64,000 nt of DNA from Georgenia sp. M64 (GCF_038049925.1 NZ_CP145809.1:3444599-3508598); one strand, 5' to 3'. Positions 53,719-63,163 are shown, counted from the stretch's first letter. Numbers and translations: made by a program. Notes: generated from the letters alone by a model not told the origin.

Positions 53719-55365
53719 TCAGTCCTTCCTCAGTGTGTCGGCGCGGACGGTGCCGGGCGCGTCGCCGTCGGACGCTGGGGTGGGCGCGTCACCGTCGGGC
53801 GAGGCGTCGGACGCGGTGGCGCCATCGCGGTCGGGCGCCTCGGTGGACAGCACCACGGAGGGCCGCCCGCCCCGCCGGGCACGCCGGGCCCGCACGAGGG
53901 GCCACAGGAGCGAGACGAGGGTCATCGCGATGAGGACGATGCTCAGCGGCCGCGTGAAGAACGACATCCACGGCACTGCGTCGCCCTGCGAGGTGAGCAG
54001 CCCCTGCACGAGACCGGTCTCGGCGATGGACCCGAGGATGAGGCCCAGGACGATCGGGGCCGAGCTGATCCCGGCGAGGGAGAGGAAGTAGGCGAGCACG
54101 CCGAGCACGAGCATGATGACGACGTCGACGACCGAGCTCCGCACGGCGTACGCGCCGACGATCGTCAGCACCGTGATGCCCGGGGCGAGGTACCGCGCCG
54201 GCATCGCGATGACGCCCCGCTGCAGAGCGCGGCCACCGATGAGGCCCACCGGGACCATCATGAGCGCCGAGACCGCGAGCGCGATGACGAAGGTGTAGAC
54301 GAGGTCGCCGGAGGTGGTGAACAGCTGCGCGCCCGGGCGCAGGCCGTGGAGGAGGAGCACCCCGAGGATGATCGCGTCCGGCGGGGTGCCGGGGACGCCG
54401 ATGGTCAGCGTCGGGATGAGGCCGGCGCCGACGGTGGCGTTGTTGGCCGACTCCGCGGCGACGACCCCGTCGACCTCGCCCTTGCCGTAGGTCTCCGGGT
54501 GCTTGGAGGAGCGCTTGGCCTCGTTGTAGGCGACGAGGTTGGCGATGCTGCCCCCGGCGCCGGGCAGGATGCCGACGACCGTGCCGATCGCGCTGGAGCG
54601 CAGCAGGTTGACCGGTTGGCCGAGCACCCGGCGGACCATCGGCCACAGGGTCTCGCGGTGCTCGCGGTCGCCCACCATGTGCGCCTCGCGGCCCTTGCGG
54701 GCGACGAGCCGGATGATCTCGGGGACGGTGAAGAGGCCCACCATGGCGGGCACGAGCGGGACGCCGCCCTGGAGCATCGGCTCACCGAAGGTGAACCGGA
54801 CTTCACCGCCGACCGGTGCGACACCGACGGTCGCGAGGAGCAGCCCGAACGCCCCGCCGATGAGTCCCTTGAGCAGGGACCCCGACGCCATGGAGATGAT
54901 GATCGTCAGGCCGAAGACCGCGATCCAGAAGTACTCCTGCGGCCCGAACCGCAGGGAGAGGTCGGCCAGCGGCGGGGCGAGGAAGATCAGCGCGAGGACG
55001 CCGACGATGCCGCCGACGAGCGAGCCCATCGTCGCACCGACGACGGCCAACTCGCTCTTGCCCTTCCTCGTCATCTGGAAGCCCTCGATCGCCGTCGCCA
55101 CGGACGACGGCGTCCCGGGGGCGTTGACGAGGATGGCGGTGAACGACCCGCCGTAGATGGCGCCCATGTAGAAGGCACCCAGAAGGACGAGGGCCCTCGT
55201 GGGCTCCATGACGAACGTGAACGGCACGAGGAGGGCCAGGCCCATCGTCGCGCTGAGGCCGGGCATGGCGCCGACCGCCATGCCGGCGGCGGTGCCGACG
55301 AGGACGAGGAGCAGCATCGAGGGGGCGAGGTTGGCGAGGACGCCACTGCCGAGGAGGTCGAGCAT
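53719..55365 (-). CDS. tctA: TctA subunit of the second tripartite transporter
   Basis: 548 residues from ATG at 55365, eight bases after GGAAGGG. TctA signatures: GAMPGLSATMGLALLVPFTF, YGGSFTAILVNAPGTPSSVATAIEGFQM, FGPQEYFWIAVFGLTI, LPGAGGSIANLVAYNEAKRSSK and NNATVGAGLIPTLTIGVPG. A Pro/Asp-rich tail (DRDGATASDASPDGDAPTP) is longer than usual. Imports tartrate or a related C4 hydroxydicarboxylate, judging from the operon. Confidence 0.95.
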   Translation of the reverse strand: MLDLLGSGVLANLAPSMLLLVLVGTAAGMAVGAMPGLSATMGLALLVPFTFVMEPTRALVLLGAFYMGAIYGGSFTAILVNAPGTPSSVATAIEGFQMTRKGKSELAVVGATMGSLVGGIVGVLALIFLAPPLADLSLRFGPQEYFWIAVFGLTIIISMASGSLLKGLIGGAFGLLLATVGVAPVGGEVRFTFGEPMLQGGVPLVPAMVGLFTVPEIIRLVARKGREAHMVGDREHRETLWPMVRRVLGQPVNLLRSSAIGTVVGILPGAGGSIANLVAYNEAKRSSKHPETYGKGEVDGVVAAESANNATVGAGLIPTLTIGVPGTPPDAIILGVLLLHGLRPGAQLFTTSGDLVYTFVIALAVSALMMVPVGLIGGRALQRGVIAMPARYLAPGITVLTIVGAYAVRSSVVDVVIMLVLGVLAYFLSLAGISSAPIVLGLILGSIAETGLVQGLLTSQGDAVPWMSFFTRPLSIVLIAMTLVSLLWPLVRARRARRGGRPSVVLSTEAPDRDGATASDASPDGDAPTPASDGDAPGTVRADTLRKD

Positions 55366-55383
55366 CGTGTTCCCTTCCGGGAG

Positions 55384-55418
55384 CGGTGTCCCCCCGCCCC
55401 GCGGGCGGGGGGACACCG
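55384..55418 (-). terminator. Perfect 16-bp hairpin between tctC and tctA
   Basis: CGGTGTCCCCCCGCCC and its exact complement are separated by three bases, right after the binding-protein gene in transcription order and 18 bp before the tctA start. It probably acts as a partial terminator or as an RNA-stabilising end, raising TctC over TctAB. Confidence 0.6.
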
Positions 55419-55481
55419 GTCGTCAACGCAGGGAGCCGGTCCGGAGGCGGTCGTGCGACCACCGGGAGACCGTCAGGGAGG

Positions 55482-56492
55482 TCAGAGCAGGCCGAGGCGC
55501 TCGAAGAGGTCCTGGTAGACCTCCTTGCGCTCCGCCGTGAACTCGGTGGCCTCCTCCGGCCCCATGTTCTCCAGGACGAAGCCCTGCTCCTCGAACTCCG
55601 CGGCGAGGTCAGGGTCCTCGTTGATCTCGGTGAAGGTGTCGACGAGCTTGTCGACGATCGCGTCCGGGGTCTCCTGCGGGACGGCGACGCCGCGGTACGC
55701 GCCGTCGACGAGGTCGATGCCCTGCTCGGTGAAGGTGGGCAGGTCGTCCAGGCCCTCCATCCGCTCCTCCGTCGCCACGCCGAGGACCCGGATCTGGTCG
55801 CCCAGCTGGCCGACCATCGGGGTGTACGTCATGAGGGCGTCCACGTGTCCGCCGAGGAGCGCGGGCACAGCGGCGCCCGTGCCGGAGAACGGCGTGTAGG
55901 TGGTCTCGATCCCCGCCTCGTCGTTGAGGAGGAGCGTGCCGACGTGGTTCGCGCTGTAGTCGCCGCTGCCGCCGACCGAGATCGCCCCGGGGCTCTCCTT
56001 CGCCGCGGCGATGAAGTCGTCGAGCGTCTCGTACTCGCTGTCGGCGGGCACGGCGAGGATGTTCGGGGTGCTCTGGAAGATGTAGACCTGCTTGAGGTCC
56101 TCGGTCTCGTAGCCGGCGTCACCGCGCATCATCGGCTGGAGGATGATGTGCGGAAGGTTGTGCCCCATGATCGTGTAGCCGTCCGGCTCGGTCCTCGTCA
56201 GCTCCGACCACGCGAGCGCGCCACCGCCGCCGGGCTTGTAGGAGACCGTCACGGTCGTGTCGAGCGCCTCCTGGAGCGGCTCCTGCTGGAGGCGGGCCGT
56301 GATGTCGGACTCGCCGCCGGCGTCGAAGGCGATGACGTAGTCGATCGGGCGCTCGGGGTAGCCCGCGGCGGCGTCCTCCGTCTCACCCCCTCCACCACCT
56401 CCCGCGCCGGCGTCGGAGGGGTTTCCGCCGCAGGCGGCCAGCAGGCCGCTCACGGCGAGGACGGACAGGGCGATCGTGGCAGTGCGCTTCAT
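55482..56492 (-). CDS. tctC: TctC solute-binding lipoprotein of the tartrate operon
   Basis: 336 residues from ATG at 56492, preceded by GGAGGA. Lipobox GLLAAC, a Gly-rich linker and the TctC/Bug fold: PIDYVIAFDAGGESDITARLQQ, VSYKPGGGGALAWSEL, DGYTIMGHNLPH and LPTFTEQGIDLV. It delivers its ligand, probably tartrate, to TctAB. A strong hairpin separates it from tctA. Confidence 0.93.
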   Translation of the reverse strand: MKRTATIALSVLAVSGLLAACGGNPSDAGAGGGGGGETEDAAAGYPERPIDYVIAFDAGGESDITARLQQEPLQEALDTTVTVSYKPGGGGALAWSELTRTEPDGYTIMGHNLPHIILQPMMRGDAGYETEDLKQVYIFQSTPNILAVPADSEYETLDDFIAAAKESPGAISVGGSGDYSANHVGTLLLNDEAGIETTYTPFSGTGAAVPALLGGHVDALMTYTPMVGQLGDQIRVLGVATEERMEGLDDLPTFTEQGIDLVDGAYRGVAVPQETPDAIVDKLVDTFTEINEDPDLAAEFEEQGFVLENMGPEEATEFTAERKEVYQDLFERLGLL

Positions 56493-56535
56493 CGTGATCC
56501 TCCATTGGATCGTCAGGTGCGGGTGCTCGGTGCGG

Positions 56536-57666
56536 TCAGTGCTGTGGGACGACGTCGGCCTTCTCGAGGTGCTCCGACGTCGCGGCCTCGCGCAGCGCGG
56601 CGACGAGGGCGGCGGTGACGTCCTCGGTCGTGGCCGCGCCGCCGAGGTCGCGGGTGAGGACGCCGGCGGCGGTGACGGCGTCGATGGCGGCCCGGACGGC
56701 GTCGGCGGCCGCGGGCAGGCCGAGGTGGTCGAGCATGAGGGCGCCGCTCGCGACGGCCCCGACCGGGTTGGCCATGCCCTGGCCGGCGATGTCCGGGGCG
56801 GAGCCGTGGACGGGCTCGAACATGGACGGGTAGCGGCGCTCGGGGTTGAGGTTGGCGCTCGCCGCGAGGCCGAGGCTGCCGGCGAGCGCGCTGCCGAGGT
56901 CGGAGAGGATGTCGGCGTTGAGGTTGGAGGCGACGACGACGGACAGGGTCTCGGGCCGCAGGACGAACCTCGCGGCCATGGCGTCGACGAGGACCGACTC
57001 GGTCTCGACGTCCGGGTAGTCCGCGGCGACCCGGGCGAAGACCTCGTCCCACAGCACCATCCCGTACTGCTGGGCATTGGACTTCGTCACCGAGGTGAGC
57101 GTCTTGCGGTCGCGGGTGCGGGCGAGGTCGAAGGCGAACCGCATGATCCGCTCGCAGCCGACCTCGGTGAACAGCGACGTCTGGACGGCGACCTCGCCGC
57201 CGGTGCGGGCGGAGAGGTTCCGCCCGCCGAGCCCGGCGTACTCGCCCTCGCTGTTCTCCCGGACCACCACCCAGTCCAGCTCGGTGGTGTCGGCCTTGCG
57301 CAGGGGGCTGGTCACGCCGGGGTGGAACCGCACCGGCCGGACGTTGGCCCACTGGTCGAAGCCCTGGCAGATGGCCAGCCGCAGACCCCACAGGCTCACG
57401 TGGTCGGGCACGCCCGGCCAGCCGACCGCGCCGAAGTAGATGGCGTCGAAGTCCTGGAGCACCTCGAGCCCGTCGGTGGGCATCATCCGGCCGGTCTCGC
57501 CGTAGTACGCCGACCCCCAGGGGAGCTCCGTCCACTCCACCGCGGAGGCGCCGTGCAGGCGCAGCGCCTCGTCGAGGACGACCCGGCCGGCGTCGACGAC
57601 CTCACGCCCGACGCCGTCGCCAGGGATCGAGGCGACGCGGAAGGTGCGGGGAGCGGGGTCGGTCAT
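56536..57666 (-). CDS. Tartrate dehydrogenase/decarboxylase-like enzyme (paralogue)
   Basis: 376 residues from ATG at 57666 behind CCGGAGA. The same family motifs as its operon mate: VASIPGDGVGREVV, WVVVRENSEGEYAGLGG, SVTKSNAQQYGMVLWDEVF, VDAMAARFVL, VVASNLNADILSDLGSALAGSLGLAASANLNPE and FEPVHGSAPDIAGQG. FGAVGWPGVPDHVSLWGLRLAIC identifies the tartrate/D-malate subgroup. Its TKSNAQQYG differs from TKSNGIIHT in the paralogue at a substrate-side position, so the two may prefer different tartrate isomers or D-malate. First gene of the operon. Confidence 0.9.
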   Translation of the reverse strand: MTDPAPRTFRVASIPGDGVGREVVDAGRVVLDEALRLHGASAVEWTELPWGSAYYGETGRMMPTDGLEVLQDFDAIYFGAVGWPGVPDHVSLWGLRLAICQGFDQWANVRPVRFHPGVTSPLRKADTTELDWVVVRENSEGEYAGLGGRNLSARTGGEVAVQTSLFTEVGCERIMRFAFDLARTRDRKTLTSVTKSNAQQYGMVLWDEVFARVAADYPDVETESVLVDAMAARFVLRPETLSVVVASNLNADILSDLGSALAGSLGLAASANLNPERRYPSMFEPVHGSAPDIAGQGMANPVGAVASGALMLDHLGLPAAADAVRAAIDAVTAAGVLTRDLGGAATTEDVTAALVAALREAATSEHLEKADVVPQH

Positions 57667-57741
57667 CGTGGTCTCCGGTCTCGCGGGGTGTGGCACGCCC
57701 CGAGTGAACCGGTCGTGGCGCGGTCGTGTCCAAGACGAACC

Positions 57742-57773
57742 TCCGATATCTCCGATAGCCACGGCCTATCGGA
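57742..57773. promoter_or_regulatory. LysR-type operator between divergent genes
   Basis: TCCGATAG-CCACGGC-CTATCGGA (57751-57773) is a perfect 8-bp dyad and fits the T-N11-A rule of LysR sites as ATAG-N7-CTAT. An extra half site, TCCGATA, lies 9 bp to the left (57742). The pair matches the recognition-plus-activation site layout of LysR promoters between the regulator and the tartrate operon. Confidence 0.75.
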
Positions 57774-57874
57774 CATCGTCACCGGCCGGCATAGATCTGC
57801 ATGTCAACTGCGACGCGGCTCGTTCCGGACGTCGGGTCAATAGGTGCGGACCGTCCGACCGGTACGGTGCCGGT

Positions 57875-58774
57875 GTGGACGTGCGCCAGCTCCAGTACTT
57901 CCTCGCCGTCGTCGACGAGGGCGGGGTGCACGCCGCCGCGGAGAAGCTGTTCGTCGCGCAGCCGTCGGTGTCGCAGTCCCTGCGCGCCCTCCAGCGCACC
58001 CTGGGGGCCGAGCTCTTCACCCGCACCGGGCGGCGGCTGCAGCTCACGGCCGCCGGGGAGGCACTGGTCGCACCGGCCCGTCAGGTCCTGCACTGGATGG
58101 AGCTCTCCCGGGCGCACGTCGAGGCGGTCAACGGCCTGCGCACCGGCCGCCTCGTCGTCGCCACCATGCCCTCGCAGGCGGTGGACCCGCTGCCCACCGT
58201 CATCGACCGGTTCGTGCGCAAGTACCCGATGGTGCAGATCTCGATCCGGTCCGCCGGGACCCCGCAGACGGTGATGGCGCTGGTGCGCTCGGGTGGCGTG
58301 GAGCTCGGCGTCATGGCGGTGACCGAGACCCCGGACGCCGAGGACCTCATCGTCCATCCCCTGGCCCAGCAGGGGTTCATCGTCATCTCCTCCCGGGAGG
58401 CGAACCTGCCGGCGCGGGGACCGCTCACCTACGACCAGCTCGAGGGCCAGCGGCTCATCATCGGCCAGCCCGGCACGGGCATGCGGCGGGTGGCCGACCA
58501 GGTGATCGCGGCGAACCGGTCGACGGTCGCCGTCGTCGAGACCGAGCACCGGGAGGCGATCCTCCCAATGGTCCTCGCAGGCACCGGGATCGCGATCATC
58601 GCCGAGCCGTGGCGCGCCCTCGCCCGGGAGGCCGGGCTGGTCGTCCACGACCTCGTCACGGACGAGCGGCTCGAGGCCTCGGTCGTGCACCGCGACGTCG
58701 ACCTCTCCCCGGCCGCGCGCGCCTTCCTGCTCCTCACTGCGCCGGTCGCGGCCACGCACCACCCACCCGGCTGA
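57875..58774 (+). CDS. LysR-family regulator of the tartrate operon
   Basis: 299 residues from GTG at 57875 (VDVRQLQYFLAVVDEGGVHAAAEKL is the standard N-terminus). TACGGT ends six bases before the GTG, so the transcript may be leaderless. Winged helix VAQPSVSQSLRALQRTLGAELFTRTGRRLQLTAAG, then the effector domain. Divergent from the tartrate operon across a clear LysR dyad, so it most likely activates that operon on binding tartrate or a related acid. Confidence 0.9.
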   Translation: MDVRQLQYFLAVVDEGGVHAAAEKLFVAQPSVSQSLRALQRTLGAELFTRTGRRLQLTAAGEALVAPARQVLHWMELSRAHVEAVNGLRTGRLVVATMPSQAVDPLPTVIDRFVRKYPMVQISIRSAGTPQTVMALVRSGGVELGVMAVTETPDAEDLIVHPLAQQGFIVISSREANLPARGPLTYDQLEGQRLIIGQPGTGMRRVADQVIAANRSTVAVVETEHREAILPMVLAGTGIAIIAEPWRALAREAGLVVHDLVTDERLEASVVHRDVDLSPAARAFLLLTAPVAATHHPPG

Positions 58775-59178
58775 CGGCGGCACCGCCGCGGCGCCACCGC
58801 CCGCGAGCGCCGTCACCCTCCAGCACCGGCACCCTCACGGCTACCACCGCCACTGGCCGCCCGCCGCCCGGTCTGCCGCCATCGAGTCTGCTCATCTGGT
58901 CGCTCATCACTACCATCCGAGCAGACTCGTCCGGCAAGGACCGACGGCGCCACGGACGCACGCACCGAGTCTGCTGATCTGGTCGTGGATCGCGACCATC
59001 CGAGCAATCTCGTGCGGAGGGGACTGACGGTGCCACGTCAGTGCGGCTGCCGGGAGCGCACTGAGCTCGGTGGCACCGGCACCGGCACCGGCGCCGGCCG
59101 ACGGTCAGTCCGGCGGGCTCGCGGAGACGACGCCGCGGCGACGAGAGAAGTGCGCCGCCCGGCTGAAGAGCTGCCCGG
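58775..59178. other. Intergenic region holding a palindromic repeat element
   Basis: 404 bp between the LysR gene and the SorC gene. It holds repeat copy B (58883-59012) and a short GGCACC run near 59070-59090. No gene is supported. Confidence 0.6.
58883..59012. repeat. 130-bp composite palindromic intergenic repeat, copy B
   Basis: Units at 58883-58929 and 58966-59012, both 47 bp and 83 bp start to start, exactly as in copy A at 49926-50055. In the first unit the outer arms CGAGTCTGCTC/GAGCAGACTCG pair perfectly. The 36-bp linker is also similar between copies (both include CCGACGGC-CCAC), so the pair moved or was copied as one element. Confidence 0.85.
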
Positions 59179-60183
59179 TCAGGTCGTCGCGCTGTCTTGG
59201 AGGAGCATCTCCGCGGTCCTCGAGTCCGTGATGAGCACGTTGACCCAGCCGCCAAGAACCGCCCCGCGGACGGCCTGGAGCTTGGACTCACCGCCGGCAA
59301 CCCCCACCCGGCGGGGGACCCGGTGGAGCAGCTCCGCGGAGATCCCGGCCACGCGACCGTCGAAGTCGGACCGGACGAGGCGCCCGGCGTGGTCGAAGTA
59401 CCGCAGGCACACGTCACCGACGGCGTCCAGGTCCTGGAGCTGGCGCAGGTCGGCCTCCGCCAAGGTGTTGCCGCTCTCTCGCAGCATCGGGGAGGGGTTC
59501 AACGCACCGATTCCCACCAGAGCCACCGTCAGGTCCTGCCAGAAGGTCATCACGTGCTCCATGGTCGGGTCGCTCAGCAGGCTCTCGCGCGCCTCGGCGG
59601 TGCCCATGACCCCCGGCGTGAGCATGAAGACGGCCTCAGCCCCCACCAGCATGGCGAGCCGCTCGAGCAGGCGCGTGGCCTGGACCTGAACCCTGGGCGT
59701 CCCGAGCCCGCCGACGAGCTGGACGACCACATCGGCGGCTCGCGTCTTGCTCGGCCGCATGACCTCGATCGCCGCCAGCAGGGAGGCACTCCACGAGGAG
59801 ATGCCGATACGGTCGTGACCGGTCAGCGTGGTCTCCAGGTAGGTCGCCGCAGCGGCCCCCAGCGCCTGGACGGAGTCTCCCTCGATGCCCGAGACATCGG
59901 CGACGACGGCCTCCGAGAGGCCGAACCGCGCCTCCAACGCCTCCTCGAGATCTGTGTGGACCCCCGCGGGAAGGCTGACGACCGTGCGCACGATGCCCAC
60001 GTCGACGGCCTGCTTGAGCAGCCGCGAGACGCGCGGCTGGGAGATGTGCAGCTCCGCAGCGATCTCGGCCTGCCGCATCCCTCGCTCGTGGTACATCCGC
60101 GCCACACGGGCCATCAGCCTCAGGTGATCGTTGCGGACGAGGTTCGCCGGCTGGCGCCCGCGCCGCAGAGTGCTGTCCAGCAC
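59179..60183 (-). CDS. SorC-family sugar-responsive regulator
   Basis: 334 residues from GTG at 60183 after GAGAGGGG. N-terminal HTH (LRLMARVARMYHERGMRQAEIAAELHISQPRVSRLLKQAVDVGIVRTVV) is typical of SorC/DeoR sugar-binding regulators. The C-terminal NagB-like effector domain follows (GISSWSASLLAAIEVM, VVQLVGGLGTP, LVGIGALNPSPML, VGDVCLRYFDHAG, GVAGGESKLQAVRGAVLGGWVNVLITD). It should bind a phosphorylated sugar made by the upstream pathway and control the operon that ends with it. Confidence 0.9.
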   Translation of the reverse strand: MLDSTLRRGRQPANLVRNDHLRLMARVARMYHERGMRQAEIAAELHISQPRVSRLLKQAVDVGIVRTVVSLPAGVHTDLEEALEARFGLSEAVVADVSGIEGDSVQALGAAAATYLETTLTGHDRIGISSWSASLLAAIEVMRPSKTRAADVVVQLVGGLGTPRVQVQATRLLERLAMLVGAEAVFMLTPGVMGTAEARESLLSDPTMEHVMTFWQDLTVALVGIGALNPSPMLRESGNTLAEADLRQLQDLDAVGDVCLRYFDHAGRLVRSDFDGRVAGISAELLHRVPRRVGVAGGESKLQAVRGAVLGGWVNVLITDSRTAEMLLQDSATT

Positions 60184-60211
60184 CGGTGTCCCCTCTCTCG
60201 CGAAATGTCCC

Positions 60212-60240
60212 GGGCGGTGCGCTCTGAGAACGCACCGCCC
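60212..60240 (-). terminator. 10-bp hairpin between the transketolase and SorC genes
   Basis: GGGCGGTGCG and CGCACCGCCC pair around a 9-nt loop, 43 bp after the transketolase stop and 28 bp before the SorC start. It may attenuate read-through into the regulator gene. Confidence 0.5.
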
Positions 60241-60283
60241 TGTGACCATGGTCGCATCCGCCGCGTGGGCGCGGCGGTGTCGG

Positions 60284-61240
60284 TCAGGCCTTGCGTCCGA
60301 TCGTCTCGCGAGCCGCTGCGGCGATCCCCTCGGCACTGATACCGAAGTGGTCCATCAACCAGCCCGCGGAACCGGTCGGCGCGAAGGTGTCCGGGACCCC
60401 GACCCGACGCACGGGCACGGGGTGGTGCTCGACGACGACCTCGGCGACGGCGCCGCCGAGTCCGCCGTTGACCGTGGCCTCCTCCGCGGTCACGATGGCG
60501 CCGGTCTCCCGGGCCGCCACCACCACGGCATCGACGTCGAACGGCTTGATCGACGGGACCGACAGCACCCGGGCGCGGACACCCTCGGCGGCCAGGATGT
60601 CGGCGGCGCCCAGGGCACGCGTCACGACCGTCCCGTTGGCCATCAGGGTGACGTCGTCGCCGTCGCGGAGCCGGACGGCCCTGCCCGGCTCGAACTGGTA
60701 TCCCTCCGGGTTCACCGCCGGCACGCCCATCCGGCTGACCCGCACGAACACCGGGCCCTCGTGCCGGGCCGCCCAGGCGATGGCCTGCGCCGTCTCCGCG
60801 GCGTCGGCCGGGACGATCACCGCCAGGTCCGGGATGGCGCGCAGCCAGGCCAGGTCCTCGATGGAGTGGTGCGTGGGGCCGAGCTGGCCGTAGGCCATGC
60901 CAGGGCTCATGCCGCAGAGCTTGATGTTGCCCTGGGCGTAGGCACCGTCGACCTTCACCTGCTCCATGGCGCGGGCCGTGAGGAAGCACGCCGCCCCGGA
61001 GACGAACGGGATCTTCCCGCCGTTCGCGAGACCAGCGGCCACTCCCACCATGTCCTGCTCCGCGATGCCCACGTTGATGAGGCGGTCGGGGAACCGCTCG
61101 GCGAACGGCGCGAGCTTGCTCGAGCCGACCGAGTCGTTGACCACGACGACGATCCGCTCATCGTGCTCCGCCGCCTCCAGCAGCGCCTCGACGTAGGCCT
61201 CGCGGCAGTCGTGCAGCGTCTCCTGCAGGACGGCGTTCAT
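60284..61240 (-). CDS. Split transketolase, C-terminal subunit
   Basis: 318 residues from ATG at 61240, overlapping the N-terminal subunit gene by four bases. Pyrimidine-binding and C-terminal domains of transketolase: IVVVVNDSVGSSKLAPFAERFPDRLINVGIAEQDMVGVAAGLANGGKIPFV (with the catalytic Glu of GIAEQ), TARAMEQVKVDGAYAQGNIKLCG, GQLGPTHHSIEDLAWLRAIPDLAVIVPAD and EEATVNGGLGGAVAEV. Split transketolases occur in sugar-specific pathways such as apulose-4-phosphate transketolase (AptAB). Needs the partner encoded upstream. Confidence 0.92.
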   Translation of the reverse strand: MNAVLQETLHDCREAYVEALLEAAEHDERIVVVVNDSVGSSKLAPFAERFPDRLINVGIAEQDMVGVAAGLANGGKIPFVSGAACFLTARAMEQVKVDGAYAQGNIKLCGMSPGMAYGQLGPTHHSIEDLAWLRAIPDLAVIVPADAAETAQAIAWAARHEGPVFVRVSRMGVPAVNPEGYQFEPGRAVRLRDGDDVTLMANGTVVTRALGAADILAAEGVRARVLSVPSIKPFDVDAVVVAARETGAIVTAEEATVNGGLGGAVAEVVVEHHPVPVRRVGVPDTFAPTGSAGWLMDHFGISAEGIAAAARETIGRKA

Positions 61241-62124
61241 GCTTCCTCCAGCTCGGTCGTGGCCGTCGCCACCTGCTCGGCGCTCGGGACCTTGTGGTGC
61301 CAGGCCGCCTTGTCGCTCATGAACGAGATGGGGTGGCCCTTGTGGGTGTGGGCGATGACGAACGTCGGTCGGCCGGAGGCCGCCGGCACCGCGGCGAAGG
61401 CGTCGATGAGCGCACCGTGGTCGTGCCCGTCGACCTCCACGACCTCCCACCCGAACGCCCGCGCCTTGTCGGCGAGCGGCTCCAGGTCGTTGGTCTCGGC
61501 CACCGCGGCACCCTGCTGCAGGCCGTTGCGGTCGACGATCGCCACGAGGTTGCCCAGGCGCCGGTTGCCGGCCGTCATCATGGCCTCCCAGTTCGAGCCC
61601 TCCTGGAGCTCACCGTCGCCGAGGATGACGTAGGTCTTGCGGTCCGAGCCGTCGATCTGCGCTGCGATCGCCGTGCCGACGGCGATGGGCAGGCCATGGC
61701 CGAGCGGCCCGGTGTTGGCCTCGACGGCTGCGACCTTCTTCCGGTCGGGGTGGCCGTTGAGCTTGGACAGCGGCTGCAGGAAGGTCTCCAGCTCGTCGGG
61801 GTCGAGGAGCCCGGCCGCCGCGAGGGTGGTGTAGAGAGCGGCGGCGACGTGCCCCTTGGACAGCACGACCCGGTCGCGCTCGGGGTCGTCGAGCCGGGTG
61901 GGGTCGATGTCAAGGACGTGCAGGTACAGGGTCGCCAGGACGTCGGTGATGGACATCTCGCCGCCGATGTGGCCCTGCCCGGCCTCGTGCACCATCCTGA
62001 TGTCGCGCAGCCGGATCTGGCGGGCACCCTCGGCGACGTGGGCGACGATCTCCTCCCTGCCCGCGCCGGCGCCGGTCCGGCCGATCCAGGGTGCCTTGCC
62101 CGCCGGCGGCATCAGCGCGGTCAT
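61237..62124 (-). CDS. Split transketolase, N-terminal subunit
   Basis: 295 residues from ATG at 62124, overlapping the isomerase gene by four bases. Thiamine-diphosphate domain: [101 protein letters not shown] (GDG-N motif) and [10 protein letters not shown]. Together with the C-terminal subunit it forms a full transketolase. The 4-bp overlaps imply equal expression of both halves. Confidence 0.92.
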   Translation of the reverse strand: MTALMPPAGKAPWIGRTGAGAGREEIVAHVAEGARQIRLRDIRMVHEAGQGHIGGEMSITDVLATLYLHVLDIDPTRLDDPERDRVVLSKGHVAAALYTTLAAAGLLDPDELETFLQPLSKLNGHPDRKKVAAVEANTGPLGHGLPIAVGTAIAAQIDGSDRKTYVILGDGELQEGSNWEAMMTAGNRRLGNLVAIVDRNGLQQGAAVAETNDLEPLADKARAFGWEVVEVDGHDHGALIDAFAAVPAASGRPTFVIAHTHKGHPISFMSDKAAWHHKVPSAEQVATATTELEEA

Positions 62125-63122
62125 CGCTTCAGCTCTGCGGACGTCATGGAGCTCAGCAGCGCGTCCTGGATCAGCCGCTGGGCGGCCATCGCGTCGTGGC
62201 GCTCCTGCGCCTCGGCCAGTGCGGCCATGTCCAGGCTCTCGAGCGCCCGGTAGAGCGCCTTGAGAAACCGGATCGCGGTCCGGGCGGCGTCGACGCTGTC
62301 CTCGCGGAACGGGAACTGGTCGAGCTGCCACACCCCTTCCCAGCCGTTGATCTTGAGGGTGTAGAAGAACTCGAAGATCTCCGTCATGTGCACGGTGCCG
62401 ACGACGAGGTCGTCGTCCCAGCCGCGCAGGTTGTCGTTGACGTCCATCGCCCAGAGCTTGCCGTGGTCGATGAGCAGCTGGGCCGCGGCCGCGGGCGACT
62501 CACCGCCGAAGAGCGAGTGGCCGAAGTCCATGAGGACCCCGATGTTGTCCAGGCCCGTCTCCTGGATCCCGAGCAGGGTGGTGGCGGCCGAGTCCCAGAG
62601 CATCTTGACCCGCGGTTCGCGGGGCTTGTACTCGATGACGAACTTCAGGTCGGGGTGTGCGCCGGCGAGCTCACGCAGCCCGTCGACCGAGCGCTTCCAC
62701 TGCTGGCGGTGGTTGACCTGGAAGGGGTAGTCGAAACCGTCCTGCCCCGGCCAGAGCTTGACGTAGGTCGCACCGAGCTCACGAACCACCTCCGCGGAGG
62801 CGTGCATGATGTCCATCGCCCGGCTCCGGGCCCCGGCGTCGGGGTTGGTGAAGGCACCCTTGACGTGGTCGCGGAGGTAGATCTCGGGGGTGATCCCCAC
62901 GGCCTCGAGACCGTGCGCGGCGAGCGCCTGCTTGATCTCGTCGACGCCGACACCCGGGGTGAACGGGTAGGGCAGGTCGACGTAGGACAGGTCGCCGACC
63001 TTCCCCGCCAGCTCGATCATGTCGAGCGTGGTCCTGGGGTCGCCGTATCCGTCCACGGCGTAACGGTCCACGTACGTGGCGAAGTGCCACAGACCGGCTC
63101 CGAACTTCGGGTATGTCGTCAT
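62121..63122 (-). CDS. Xylose-isomerase-like TIM-barrel sugar isomerase
   Basis: 333 residues from ATG at 63122. The AP-endonuclease-2/xylose isomerase TIM barrel is shown by [15 protein letters not shown] (metal Glu and catalytic Lys as in xylose isomerase), [22 protein letters not shown] (Asp, His), [23 protein letters not shown] and [16 protein letters not shown]. It is shorter than xylose isomerase and has its own subgroup pattern. Combined with a split transketolase it could be a D-apiose isomerase or an isomerase of another rare pentose or tetrose. Kinase genes are not seen and may lie beyond the window. Confidence 0.82.
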   Translation of the reverse strand: MTTYPKFGAGLWHFATYVDRYAVDGYGDPRTTLDMIELAGKVGDLSYVDLPYPFTPGVGVDEIKQALAAHGLEAVGITPEIYLRDHVKGAFTNPDAGARSRAMDIMHASAEVVRELGATYVKLWPGQDGFDYPFQVNHRQQWKRSVDGLRELAGAHPDLKFVIEYKPREPRVKMLWDSAATTLLGIQETGLDNIGVLMDFGHSLFGGESPAAAAQLLIDHGKLWAMDVNDNLRGWDDDLVVGTVHMTEIFEFFYTLKINGWEGVWQLDQFPFREDSVDAARTAIRFLKALYRALESLDMAALAEAQERHDAMAAQRLIQDALLSSMTSAELKR

Positions 63123-63163
63123 GTCAGCTCTTTCTTTGGTGGTGGTGCTCGCCACGAGGCCGT

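Noticed and set aside
32905-56492. The two TctABC sets as a recent duplication
   Set aside because: Gene order differs and the proteins share only family-level motifs, so they look like separate acquisitions or old paralogues.
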